From Kineosporia rhizophila (GTDB lineage Bacteria; Actinomycetota; Actinomycetes; Actinomycetales; Kineosporiaceae): 50,174 nt of DNA. Both the position numbers and the translations under genes were made by a program. Where the stretch lies: assembly GCF_021277265.1 (NCBI RefSeq), contig NZ_JAJSOH010000043.1:1-50174 (forward strand), in the 5' to 3' direction. This document shows, one piece after another, positions 24,231 to 31,470 of this stretch. Within the stretch, counting starts at the first letter, position 1. The number at the start of each line of letters is the position of its first letter. Under the pieces are notes generated by a model. The model was not told the DNA's origin and did no database searches. It was given only the letters and a program-made list of their open reading frames with translations.

Positions 24231-24263
24231 GTCTATTATGGCTTATTCTTGGTGCCCGATCAA
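24205..24263 (-). promoter_or_regulatory. Promoter/leader module F
   Basis: -35 TTGATC (24258-24263, overlapping the stop codon of the next gene), 17 bp, -10 CATAAT (24235-24240), hairpin CTTGAAG-TTGCAG-CTTCGAG (24205-24224) with seven pairs including one wobble. Confidence 0.8.
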
Positions 24264-24670
24264 TTTCCCGGTATGGCTGGGGGCATGAACCAAGGGTTGC
24301 TTCCTGTGCCGCACTGGGGGCACTCGGCTGTGATCTCGGCGTCTCCGTGACACACCGCGCATTCAATGGAGTAACCGAAATAGAATGTCTCCTTTGGGTT
24401 CTCGGCTTCCTGTTCGGATCCGGATTCGGCGTGCGTGCCGGACGTGGGACTGTGGTCGGTGTCGAGGGTGACCAGCCAGGTGACCCCTTCTCTCGTGGTG
24501 GCGTGGTGACCGGACACGGTGGCGGTGCCCCATCCGATCACGTGGCTGTTGCGCCAGATCGGTACGTAGACACGCGCGCCGGGGACGATGTTGGCGGCCT
24601 TCATGGGGGCACTCGTGAGGTACAGCTCGCGCGCGGTGTTGGTGGGGTCCTGGGGCTGGGGGTTGGCCAC
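24260..24670 (-). CDS. Leading-region cassette G: small zinc-ribbon-like protein
   Basis: 136 aa, GTG 24670 behind AAGGAG. The N-terminal domain (about 10-75) contains GARVYVPIWRNSHVIGWGTA, resembling small beta-barrel domains. The C-terminal part has two CxxC knuckles (CAVCHGDAEITAECPQCG), a four-cysteine zinc ribbon similar to DnaJ or rubredoxin knuckles. No known full-length family was recognised. It has its own module G. A zinc-ribbon plus beta-barrel layout suggests nucleic-acid or protein binding rather than catalysis. Confidence 0.72.
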   Translation of the reverse strand: MANPQPQDPTNTARELYLTSAPMKAANIVPGARVYVPIWRNSHVIGWGTATVSGHHATTREGVTWLVTLDTDHSPTSGTHAESGSEQEAENPKETFYFGYSIECAVCHGDAEITAECPQCGTGSNPWFMPPAIPGN

Positions 24671-24706
24671 GTTTACTCCTTGGCTGGTTAGTGGGGGGCG
24701 TCCTCG

Positions 24707-24765
24707 GGAGCTGCAACTCCGTGGGATGAGTCTATTATGGCTTATTTCTGGATATCAGGCGTCAA
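24707..24765 (-). promoter_or_regulatory. Promoter/leader module G
   Basis: -10 CATAAT (24734-24739); TTGACG at 24760-24765 sits 20 bp upstream instead of 17, so the -35 may be weaker. Hairpin GGAG-TTGCAG-CTCC (24707-24720) has only four pairs. Confidence 0.75.
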
Positions 24766-24769
24766 CCTC

Positions 24770-25111
24770 TCACAAGTCCGAGCCGTCCATACGGGCGGGC
24801 CAGGCCGCGTGCTTGATGATGTGCGCCCACGTCGCCTCGTCGATGCCTTCGCCGGGGTGCGCCGACACCTCCTCGGTGTAGCCCTCCGGGTGCGCGTACG
24901 AATCCAGCGATGACAAACAGATTGACCGAACATTGATCCTCAGCACCGGGTATGACGATGGCTCCTGGATGCCCTGGCTCTTCAGGTAGTCGATGACCTG
25001 GTCGGCGTCGTCGAACTCATGTTCATCCTCGCGCGGCTCGTTGTCCAGCACCCATGTGCTGCAGGCACTTTCGGCTTCTCTGGTGCGCGTGGTGTACGTC
25101 GTGATCTTCAC
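24770..25111 (-). CDS. Leading-region protein of unknown function
   Basis: 113 aa, GTG 25111 with AGGAGAGAA upstream. Begins with a beta-strand-like segment (MKITTYTTRTREAESACSTW), a very acidic middle (NEPREDEHEFDDADQVIDYL) and ends ATWAHIIKHAAWPARMDGSDL. Acidic small proteins of this kind can mimic DNA, but nothing more specific can be said. It has no promoter/leader module of its own and follows the terminator of the next upstream gene (25167-25207), so its promoter is unknown or it depends on readthrough. Confidence 0.65.
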   Translation of the reverse strand: MKITTYTTRTREAESACSTWVLDNEPREDEHEFDDADQVIDYLKSQGIQEPSSYPVLRINVRSICLSSLDSYAHPEGYTEEVSAHPGEGIDEATWAHIIKHAAWPARMDGSDL

Positions 25112-25166
25112 GGTCTTCTCTCCTAGGGGGCTTGAACGGTGCTATGAGGGCTCTGGGGCCTCGGGG

Positions 25167-25207
25167 CACTGCTGGGCGCGGCGGTTCTCTTTCCGCGCCC
25201 AGCAGTG
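25167..25207 (-). terminator. Terminator of cassette H gene
   Basis: 15-bp perfect arms (25167-25181 and 25193-25207) with an 11-base loop, starting 16 bases after the stop codon. Confidence 0.7.
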
Positions 25208-25222
25208 AGCGGGACGGCTGGG

Positions 25223-25615
25223 TTAGCTGCGGAGCTGTGGCTTCGGCCCACCGGGGATGATGTAGAGCGAGCTGGCATCCCGGATCGTGAACCAACTGCC
25301 CGTACGGTCGTTGTGACGCAGCACCGATTCACCCTCGCTGATGTGGACGTACAGCAGATCGCCTAGACCGAACCGGCGGTCGGTGTAGTAGTCGTACTCG
25401 GCGCTGCCGACGGCGTACTCCCGGTGCGTTCCGGCGGCCAGGGCCAGCGCGCACGCATGATCCAGGCTGTCGGCGTTGAACGTGAGGGTGCAGACGTACT
25501 CGAAGCTGTCGCCCGGCTGAATCAGTTCGCTGTTGTGGCGGTTGCGGATAGCGAGATTGCCGTCCGTCGTCGCGCTGACGTTGTGGTGGTACTCGACCTT
25601 GTATGTGTGCGGCAT
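25223..25615 (-). CDS. Leading-region cassette H: 130-aa protein of unknown function
   Basis: ATG 25615 with GAGGGAGT upstream. Soluble, beta-rich in appearance: MPHTYKVEYHHNVSATTDG, DSFEYVCTLTFNADSLDHAC, FGLGDLLYVHISEGESVLRH, GSWFTIRDASSLYIIPGG. No signal peptide or known motif. It has module H in front and a 15-bp terminator behind, and is the last gene of the first promoter family before the duplicated 400-bp repeat. Confidence 0.7.
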   Translation of the reverse strand: MPHTYKVEYHHNVSATTDGNLAIRNRHNSELIQPGDSFEYVCTLTFNADSLDHACALALAAGTHREYAVGSAEYDYYTDRRFGLGDLLYVHISEGESVLRHNDRTGSWFTIRDASSLYIIPGGPKPQLRS

Positions 25616-25654
25616 GGTGCCGACTCCCTCGGGCTGGATTTCGGGGCCATCTCC

Positions 25655-25711
25655 CGGAGCTGCAACTCCGCTTGATGTGTCTATTATGGCTTATTTGGAT
25701 GCATGGGACAA
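25655..25711 (-). promoter_or_regulatory. Promoter/leader module H
   Basis: -35 TTGTCC (25706-25711), 17 bp, -10 CATAAT (25683-25688), hairpin CGGAG-TTGCAG-CTCCG (25655-25670). Confidence 0.85.
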
Positions 25712-25740
25712 GTGTCCTTTGCTCAAAATAGCTGTTGCGT

Positions 25741-26135
25741 CTAGTTTTTCGGGACTCATTGTTGTTTGGGCCGGGGTGTGGGGCGGCGCCCCACGGTCTT
25801 AAATCGCCCGCAGGGCGATTCGTGTAAGTGAGGGTGAGCGTTGGTGAGGGCCCTTGTGAGGGTCTCACCGTCGTCCGGGCGCAGGACTTGCCTGCCGTGG
25901 TGGGGGCCACCGGTGATGGGCGGGCCCTGGGAGGTCTTCGATGCTCTTGCGAAGACCTTCTAGGGTGCCCTTCGCCGGTGGCCCCCACCACGGCATCGTC
26001 CTTTGCCCGGACGACGGTGAGACCAGCTCTCCTGCGCGAGGTCCGGTCCTGGGGCACGGCGGGCCGTCAGACTGGCCGGCCCGATCCCGCGTGGACGGGC
26101 AGATGGATATGCCGGCGCAGCTGGGCCGTTGCAGC
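25741..26135. repeat. 400-bp repeat, copy 2, containing nested double hairpin 2
   Basis: Near-identical to 21190-21590 in its first 290 bases, then more diverged. Outer arms GGTCTCACCGTCGTCCGGGC (25861-25880) and the exact complement (26005-26024), 20 bp perfect; internal loops of 13 and 10 bases; inner stem with 20 perfect pairs at its base (25894-25913 with 25975-25994) continuing imperfectly to a loop near 25941-25949. I see no gene between 25616 and 26365. Confidence 0.85.
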
Positions 26136-26249
26136 TGTTAGGCCGGCGACGGTGTCGCTGCGGCCTGCCGGTCCCGGTTGTTGGTCGCGACGACCCCACT
26201 GCCTGAGTCAGAACCGGGCGCGAAAACGGAGTCCGCTGACCGGCTACTT

Positions 26250-26268
26250 GTGTGAGAAGTTCTCACAC
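26250..26268. promoter_or_regulatory. 19-bp palindrome of unknown role
   Basis: GTGTGAGAA-G-TTCTCACAC, perfect 9-bp arms, about 100 bases beyond the end of the RHH gene. It looks like a single operator but lies next to no gene start I can identify. Confidence 0.5.
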
Positions 26269-26365
26269 CACGCCGCGGGAGGCAAACTTCCCCGGGTGAC
26301 TCCACCTGGTCTGCTAGGGCTGCTCCGGGTGGCCTGTGGCTTGGATCCGGCTCGCGGTGCATGGG

Positions 26366-26635
26366 TCAGGTTCCTACGGGGCGGCCTGCGGGGATCTCAC
26401 CGACCGCGACGTCTTCCCAGGGCTCGCCACCGTGGTACTCCTTCTCGAGGCGTTCGACCTCTTTCATGACTGCGGCGGCGATGAAGTCACTAAAGCTCTT
26501 GTAACCGAGTGAGGCGTTGCACCACTTGTAGGCCGCGCGGGCTCGGGCGCTGTCCTGAGGGTCCTGGTAGAAACCAACTTTCCCCTTCTTGGGACCCTCG
26601 GCAGCGGCCGAACGGTTTGCTGCTGGCTTGGTCAT
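26366..26635 (-). CDS. Ribbon-helix-helix protein, ParB/ParG-like
   Basis: 89 aa from ATG 26635 with GAGGAG upstream; the 133-codon extension upstream is rejected because it reads through an operator-like region. The N-terminus is basic and disordered (KPAANRSAAAEGPKKGK). The RHH-like part is KVGFYQDPQDSARARAAYKW followed by YKSFSDFIAAAVMKEVERLE and a short tail with YHGGEPW. It resembles the small RHH protein of the par operon (35192-35476: VDPRIQERARATVRG, YSLAQLTEEALAAHCRNLE, YNEGKAFP), so the two are probably paralogues. With three 9-bp direct repeats upstream it is likely autoregulatory. It may also control the AGTACT promoters nearby (inference). Confidence 0.72.
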   Translation of the reverse strand: MTKPAANRSAAAEGPKKGKVGFYQDPQDSARARAAYKWCNASLGYKSFSDFIAAAVMKEVERLEKEYHGGEPWEDVAVGEIPAGRPVGT

Positions 26636-26763
26636 GCGGTGCTCCTCGGGTGGCGGCCGGCGCCCGTGCTGTGGTCGCGCTGCCATGCTGGCCGGCACCG
26701 CGGGGCTCGTGGCGTGCCGCTGTCGGTGTGCTCGGCGTGGGGCGGGCGGCGGAACCTCACTAT

Positions 26764-26792
26764 TACTAATGCCTCTAATGCTACTGATGGCG
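26764..26792 (-). promoter_or_regulatory. Three 9-bp direct repeats upstream of the RHH gene
   Basis: CTAATGCCT, CTAATGCTA and CTGATGGCG follow each other with a period of 9 (26766-26792) in an AT-rich patch. On the minus strand the motif CATTAG/TTAGTA is shared with the AGTACT promoters. Short-period direct repeats are typical RHH operators. Apart from this and the terminator at 26988-27032, I see nothing between 26636 and 27046. Confidence 0.55.
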
Positions 26793-26987
26793 GTGGCCAT
26801 GTGTCTGCTCCTGGTCCTTAGGGCGGCTGAAGAACGGGGGTCCGGCCCCCCTGGCTTGGCTGTGCCAGCCGACGGGCTGCTGCGGCCAGCGGGGTGCGGC
26901 CAGCGGGGTGCGTCGGCGGGGTGCGGGCGACTGGTGGAAGGTGAGTCCGTTGCATCAGGCGGCAGGCTGTTCTTGCGGCCGGACGGC

Positions 26988-27032
26988 TGTGAGCCCCGGG
27001 ATCGGCGTCGAAGCGCGGTCCCGGGGCTCACA
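26988..27032 (-). terminator. Terminator of the 27047-27676 gene
   Basis: 14-bp perfect arms (26988-27001 and 27019-27032) with a 17-base loop, 15 bases after the stop codon. Confidence 0.65.
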
Positions 27033-27046
27033 GGTGTTGAGGGCTG

Positions 27047-27676
27047 CTACTGCTGCTTAGTTCTGTAGAAGCGGTGGTGTGCGGCGATGCGGCGTGCCCA
27101 GTCGTGCGGATGCCGGGGTTCGCTCCCTCGCACGACGCCGAGCCCGCCGTCTTCGTAGTCGTCTTCGCTCTCGTAGAACGAAACGGTTCCGTACCAGAGG
27201 CCCTCGTCGGTGCGGCCTTCCTCGAGTCCCATGTAGCAGGGATAGGACCAGTCATCGTCGGATTCGGTGCTGGTGAGCGGGATGACGATGGTCATCGTGC
27301 CACCGCCGGAGTGCCAGATGACCGGGATCAGACCGGTCAGGCGAATGACCTCCTCGAAGAGCGGGTGGTGTTCCGCAAGCACCTGCTGGTGGTGCTCGCT
27401 GACCGCGTGGCTGGGGCAGATATCCGGCACCGCCTGATCGGTGTGGAGGTACTTCGGCGCGTAGAAGATGTGGTCCCCGACGCGGCATGTACCGGGACGC
27501 GCGGGGCTCGCCTGACTTGCACTGTGGCTCAGGTGCTCGATGGTGTCGATGCCAGGCAGGTTGGCCTGTCTGAGGGCCTCATGGATGACATCGCCGATGC
27601 GCATACCGAGTTCAAAGGTTTCGGTCTCGTCGGGCACCAGGACCGAGAAGGAGTAAGGGAGGATGACGCGCTTCAC
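27047..27676 (-). CDS. Leading-region 209-aa acidic protein of unknown function
   Basis: GTG 27676 is chosen (AAAGGA about 10 bases upstream, and the protein begins cleanly KRVILPYSFSVLVPDE); the open frame continues to 28135 but overlaps the DUF6573 gene. It is soluble and acidic, with a His-rich middle (HAVSEHHQQVLAEHHPLFEE), VIWHSGGGTMTIVIPLTST and a Tyr/Asp/Glu-rich part (YESEDDYEDGGLG). The ending WARRIAAHHRFYRTKQQ is basic. No recognised domain. It probably follows the DUF6573 gene in transcription, although a hairpin separates them. Confidence 0.7.
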   Translation of the reverse strand: MKRVILPYSFSVLVPDETETFELGMRIGDVIHEALRQANLPGIDTIEHLSHSASQASPARPGTCRVGDHIFYAPKYLHTDQAVPDICPSHAVSEHHQQVLAEHHPLFEEVIRLTGLIPVIWHSGGGTMTIVIPLTSTESDDDWSYPCYMGLEEGRTDEGLWYGTVSFYESEDDYEDGGLGVVRGSEPRHPHDWARRIAAHHRFYRTKQQ

Positions 27677-27823
27677 AGAGCTGTATTCCTTTGCTGAATC
27701 GGGTTGTTGACGCTTCACGAGGCGTGGGACCGGGCTGGTTTCGCGGCGGTGCGCTCGCTCCCGGAAACAGGAGCGGACGCGCGCGTTCCGGTGAGATGGC
27801 CCCTGGGTGGAGCCGAGGTTGGA

Positions 27824-27848
27824 CCGGGGGCTTGTGCTGCTCCCCCGG
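27824..27848 (-). terminator. Hairpin after the DUF6573 gene
   Basis: CCGGGGG (27824-27830) pairs with 27842-27848 around an 11-base loop, about 30 bases past the stop. Confidence 0.4.
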
Positions 27849-27879
27849 CCCTGTCCTGGTCTGTCTGGGCTGCGCGGGG

Positions 27880-28356
27880 TCAGTCTTCGTGCGGAAGGAG
27901 CACCGTGAGCACGGGTTCTCCGTTGTCGTCGCCTCCGAGGTGGACGCGCAGCGTGATCAGCTCGGCCTCGATGTGAGGGCCGGTGGGCGGCACGCGGTAC
28001 AGCTGCACCATGACGGTGGACGTGTCGCGGTTGCCCCTCATGGCGTGGGCCGTCACGTAGAGGACGTCCCAGAGGCGGCCGGTCTGGTCCTGGCCGGTGA
28101 AGACGCCTTTTGCGGTGTCGGTGGCCTCGCTCCACTCCACTGCGTCGGCCCAGGCGGCGGCCGTGAACGCCACCGGGATCAAGAGTCCGGCCTGTCGAAC
28201 GTCCTTGTCGGGGGCAGGGATCAGCTGCCCTTCGGCCAGCAGCTCGGCGCGGGTGGCGGTGTGGATGACCGGCCCGAACATCTCGGCGAGCTGTTCCGCG
28301 ACGCTTTGCGGGGCCTGGTGGCCTCCGTGGCTTTCGTTCTCGCGGTTGTCATTCAC
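27880..28356 (-). CDS. DUF6573-family protein
   Basis: 158 aa, GTG 28356 behind TTGGAG. Family pattern: MFGPVIHTATRAELLAEGQL at about residues 26-45, RQAGLLIPVAFTAAAWADAV at about 54-73, GRLWDVLYVTAHAMRG near 93-108, and VQLYRVP, then VHLGGDDNGEPVLTVLLP at the end. DUF6573 proteins are frequent on actinobacterial conjugative plasmids beside ArdC and ParB-like genes; their function is not known to me. Its promoter is the AGTACT-type site at 28421-28447, which overlaps the 3' end of the upstream gene. Confidence 0.78.
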   Translation of the reverse strand: MNDNRENESHGGHQAPQSVAEQLAEMFGPVIHTATRAELLAEGQLIPAPDKDVRQAGLLIPVAFTAAAWADAVEWSEATDTAKGVFTGQDQTGRLWDVLYVTAHAMRGNRDTSTVMVQLYRVPPTGPHIEAELITLRVHLGGDDNGEPVLTVLLPHED

Positions 28357-28420
28357 GTTTCACTCCAATGATTTTGGGATTTCGTGGGCCCTGCCGCGAG
28401 TGGCATTCAAAACACTTCGA

Positions 28421-28447
28421 ATGCTACTAACAGTACTATTTACACAA
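28421..28447 (-). promoter_or_regulatory. AGTACT-type promoter S3
   Basis: Minus strand: TTGTGT (28442-28447), 15 bp, TAGCAT (28421-28426), with AGTACT-GTT-AGTAGC (28423-28437) over the spacer and -10. The spacing is short, so the assignment is less sure than S1 and S2. Confidence 0.55.
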
Positions 28448-29066
28448 CCTTCAAGCCTTCGATGAGCTCGAGGATTTGCACAACGATGGCGGTCGGCAGT
28501 TCTCGCAGCTCCATGGCGCTGGTGCCGTCGTGGCAGATCTTGATGTGCCCAGGAACCGGGCTGTTGTGCGGCAGGCTGATCCGGGGCGAGTGATACTGCT
28601 TGGGGTCGAGGTCGGGCCGGATCGCGTCCGGCAGAGCGGCGCAGATCCGCTCGGCGGTCTCGACGCACACCCGGTATGACTCGGCAGCCTGACGCTCGAA
28701 CCCCTGGGCGGTCACCAGTTCAGGCAGGTAGCCCGGCATCAGGCGACGGGTGATCTCGCGGGCAAGCACCTGTGGCCCTCGCACGCGCGCGACCCGGATG
28801 GAGTGACTCGCCGGGCTGTAGTGACTGTAATCGGAGGGGTAGCAACCGGTCACCTTCAGATAAGACGGGTCGCGAAAGTCGACACTCAGGAACAGTCGCG
28901 CACCGTTGGGGCCATTGAGGTAGGCGCCGGTATGCGTGTCGAGCCGGGGATCGAGGTCCACCGACCACCCCTGCCCCAGCCCGGTCATGGCCTCGCCGCC
29001 GATCAGTCGAAGTTCGGCGGTGCGCTGAGTCAGGGCCCGGGCATGGGCACTACTGGCGTGATTCAT
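28440..29066 (-). CDS. Leading-region 208-aa protein of unknown function
   Basis: ATG 29066 with GAGGGGA upstream. It begins with a helical segment (SSAHARALTQRTAELRLIGG) and continues with a domain containing WSVDLDPRLDTHTGAYLNGP, GARLFLSVDFRDPSYLKVTG and REITRRLMPGYLPELVTAQG. The C-terminal part ends AIVVQILELIEGLKVV. It resembles small plasmid proteins without assigned function. Its promoter is site S2 and its stop codon overlaps the promoter of the next gene, so genes and promoters are packed very tightly here. Confidence 0.7.
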   Translation of the reverse strand: MNHASSAHARALTQRTAELRLIGGEAMTGLGQGWSVDLDPRLDTHTGAYLNGPNGARLFLSVDFRDPSYLKVTGCYPSDYSHYSPASHSIRVARVRGPQVLAREITRRLMPGYLPELVTAQGFERQAAESYRVCVETAERICAALPDAIRPDLDPKQYHSPRISLPHNSPVPGHIKICHDGTSAMELRELPTAIVVQILELIEGLKVV

Positions 29067-29120
29067 GAAAACGTCCCCTCAACAAATGTTCGAAGGTCTG
29101 AGCGCCTTCGACACGAATTA

Positions 29121-29149
29121 ATAGTACTAACAGTACTGTTTCTGGTCAA
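29121..29149 (-). promoter_or_regulatory. AGTACT-type promoter S2
   Basis: -35 TTGACC (29144-29149), 17 bp, -10 TACTAT (29121-29126). AGTACT-GTT-AGTACT (29123-29137, minus strand) covers the -10 and part of the spacer: a palindrome placed to block transcription. Confidence 0.8.
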
Positions 29150-29220
29150 CCGCATTCCTTCGCTCGACCTGGTGAACGGGGCTGGTTAGAGCCGTTCCGG
29201 CCCGGAGCGGGTGGCGGGGA

Positions 29221-29338
29221 GCATCCGCGCCGGCAACCCGGTCTGGTTGTGATGCCGGAGCGGATGCCCTCTGCGACAGCGGCACCACCGGTGCCCGCTC
29301 CCCCACGTTCGGGGCCTAGGCACCGGTGTCGCCGCTGA
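29221..29338 (-). terminator. Two hairpins after the orphan ParB-like gene
   Basis: Arms 29279-29296 with 29321-29338 (18 bp, two mismatches) start right after the stop codon at 29345. A second hairpin, GCATCCGC (29221-29228) with GCGGATGC (29260-29267), lies beyond it. Confidence 0.55.
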
Positions 29339-29344
29339 TTGTGC

Positions 29345-30976
29345 CTAGGCCGCTTCGACCTGCTCTGGGCTTTCGCCCTGTCCGGGGCTATTGGGCTGCT
29401 GGTTGGCCTCGTCGGCGTCGGTCTCGGCCAGGGGTTCGCGGCCGCACGCGAGGCGTTCGACGTCGGACAGGGTGTATCCGCAGTGCTCGAGGAACGTCAG
29501 GTACCGCGTGGTGCTCGGCGAGACCCTTTTCCATGAGTGGACGTCGGTTTCGTCCTCGTAGCCGCACAGCACGATGGCCAGGGTGATGACCTGGGCGCGC
29601 TGCTCGCTGGCCCTTTCGATGAGGGCCTTGATGTGCGAGGAACGTCCGTAACCGGGCTCAGCACCGCCCAGGATCTCGGCCGCCAGGTGGTTTCCACCGA
29701 TCCGGCTCACGGTGCTGGTGTCGATCGCCATAGCTGTCCCTACGAAGACGCCGTGACCTTTGGGGGGCGTCTTACGGGCCAGATAGGTCCGCAGCCACTC
29801 CCGGCGGACGGTCTCGGCCGATCGCCATTCGGCGTTGTTGGTGCGTACCCGGCGCGCGTCTGCGCGGGCGGCGGTGGCCTCCTCCTGGCTCATCTCTGAC
29901 AATTTGGGTCGGCGGGTGGGCTGGTGGTAGCTGGCGTAAACAGGGCGGGGCTTTTCGGTGTGGCCCTGGGCCTCAACTTCGGTGCAGCCCCACCGCAGCA
30001 CGGGATAGCTGAGGCGTTTGGTTTTGATCTTCGGGGCGTTCTCGTCGTCCTCGCTGGGGCGGTCACCCTCGTTCTCCTGCCCCTCGTTGAGCGGGCGGCC
30101 GGTGGACAGGTCAACGTATCCGACCTTCTGCTTCACGATGGCGGCGTGACCGGGGCACTCCTGGTGCCCTTGCGGGGTCAGGGGCTGGCCGCCATCGTCG
30201 ATGAGCTCACTGAGCCGGGTCAGGGCCTCGTCGTCCTCGACAATGCGCACCCCCTCGGCGCGGTGGGCCTCGATGAATGCGTGCTCCTGCTGCTGGCGGG
30301 TGCGCTCGTCACGCAACTGCTGCGCGACGTGGTCGAACTGCCCGCTCAGGCGTGCGGACATCAGCGCTTGGATGGCCTCCGGGTCGTCCTCGAACTCCCC
30401 CACGACGACCGCCTCCGTGAGGTCCAGCTTGTATTGGCTCAGCGCCTCCATCGCGGTGGTGGACTCATGGACCTTGACGGCGTTCCTGACGGTGGTTCCG
30501 TTCTTAAGGCCCAGCTTTTTTGCGATCTTGGTAGGGGACACGCCGAACGCGGTGAGCTGGACCATGGCGCCGATCTCCTCGGCCTCGGTCATGTCATCGC
30601 GGTGCTTGTTCTCCACGTACTGCTTGGTGATGCGCTCGATTTCACCGGCACTGTCAGTGGATTCGTCGCCGATGACGACCACGGGAACGGTGGGCCGCTC
30701 GGCCTCGACAGCTCCCAGGGTGCGGCGGTTGCCCATCCGGACCTTCACGTGCCCCTCAGCGGTGCGCACGGCCACAATGGTCTGTAAGACGCCGTTTTCG
30801 CGGATGCTGTCCACGAAACCCTTGCCCAGTCGGATCCCCCGGATGTTGAACTCTGGGTCTACTAGGAGCGTTCGCGGGTCCGGTTCGATGTGCAACGGCC
30901 AGATACCCGGCTCGATCACGAGCAGTTTGGGGGCCGGGGTGCTGGTCGAGTCGTTGATGCTGGTCCTGGCGGTCAT
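29345..30976 (-). CDS. Orphan ParB-like protein
   Basis: 543 aa, ATG 30976. Residues ~25-110 form a ParB/Srx-like N-terminal domain: LLVDPEFNIRGIRLGKGFVD, ENGVLQTIVAVRTAEGHVKV, then RMGNRRTLGAVEAE in place of the usual GERRxxA box. A KorB/ParB-type HTH follows at about 165-190 (FGVSPTKIAKKLGLKNGTTV). The remaining ~350 residues are charged and include a second globular part near 400-510. No ParA gene is adjacent; the par operon with its own ParB is at 36306. ParB-like proteins of this kind (for example YubM on F-type plasmids) are known from leading regions, supporting that reading. It could be a regulator or a DNA-protection protein. Confidence 0.75.
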   Translation of the reverse strand: MTARTSINDSTSTPAPKLLVIEPGIWPLHIEPDPRTLLVDPEFNIRGIRLGKGFVDSIRENGVLQTIVAVRTAEGHVKVRMGNRRTLGAVEAERPTVPVVVIGDESTDSAGEIERITKQYVENKHRDDMTEAEEIGAMVQLTAFGVSPTKIAKKLGLKNGTTVRNAVKVHESTTAMEALSQYKLDLTEAVVVGEFEDDPEAIQALMSARLSGQFDHVAQQLRDERTRQQQEHAFIEAHRAEGVRIVEDDEALTRLSELIDDGGQPLTPQGHQECPGHAAIVKQKVGYVDLSTGRPLNEGQENEGDRPSEDDENAPKIKTKRLSYPVLRWGCTEVEAQGHTEKPRPVYASYHQPTRRPKLSEMSQEEATAARADARRVRTNNAEWRSAETVRREWLRTYLARKTPPKGHGVFVGTAMAIDTSTVSRIGGNHLAAEILGGAEPGYGRSSHIKALIERASEQRAQVITLAIVLCGYEDETDVHSWKRVSPSTTRYLTFLEHCGYTLSDVERLACGREPLAETDADEANQQPNSPGQGESPEQVEAA

Positions 30977-31030
30977 GTCGTCTGTCCTTCTCTCTAGCTA
31001 GGGGCTTGAGGGGCCGCGAGCAGCTATAAA

Positions 31031-31055
31031 AAAATACTTCTAACAGTACCATTAG
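31031..31055 (-). promoter_or_regulatory. AGTACT-like site S4
   Basis: GGTACTGTTAGAAGTATT on the minus strand resembles the AGTACT repeats of S1-S3, upstream of the ParB-like gene. A run of A/T (TATTTTTTTATAG) follows. No good -35 is seen. Confidence 0.5.
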
Positions 31056-31058
31056 GGC

Positions 31059-31409
31059 TCAGTAGGGGGCTTGTTCGATTTGCCCCTCCCGAGTCCGCTC
31101 AAGGAGGCATACGCCGTCCCCGCCGGTGATGTCGCCGTAGCTGATGCCGTCCCAGTTGGCCGTGGGGACGACGTCGGCGAAAGGGGCGCCATGGCCTTCG
31201 GCGCGGGCGTAGTCGTTACCGCTGGCCTGCAGCCAGGCGCGGAACAGCTCCCGTGCGCCCTCGATGGTGTCCGTGGTGTTGTGCTCGTTGGGCGGCTCGG
31301 GCGCGGGGTGGTAGTTGAAACCGTTGTGGCACAGGACGGTGTAACGCCCGAGCCTGGCCAGCTCCATAGCCAATTCCTCACTGGTCACGCCACAGGTCTT
31401 TCCGATCAC
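31059..31409 (-). CDS. Leading-region 116-aa protein of unknown function
   Basis: Two starts are possible: ATG 31418, touching the AAGGAGG box, or GTG 31409, nine bases from it. The second has the better spacing and is used here. The protein (VIGKTCGVTSEELAMELARL, then GRYTVLCHNGFNYHPAPEPP) is acidic, with a C-terminal half containing GISYGDITGGDGVCLLERTR. Not recognised. It is driven by the strong promoter S1 and is the last gene of the leftward array. Confidence 0.65.
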   Translation of the reverse strand: MIGKTCGVTSEELAMELARLGRYTVLCHNGFNYHPAPEPPNEHNTTDTIEGARELFRAWLQASGNDYARAEGHGAPFADVVPTANWDGISYGDITGGDGVCLLERTREGQIEQAPY

Positions 31410-31470
31410 GCCTGCCATCCTCCTTGTGTAGATACCGACCCGAGGCCGGTCCGGACCACCTCGATCCGTT

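Noticed and set aside
25329..26057. Leftward 242-codon open frame
   Set aside because: It crosses module H and nested element 2 and is out of frame with the real 25223-25615 gene.
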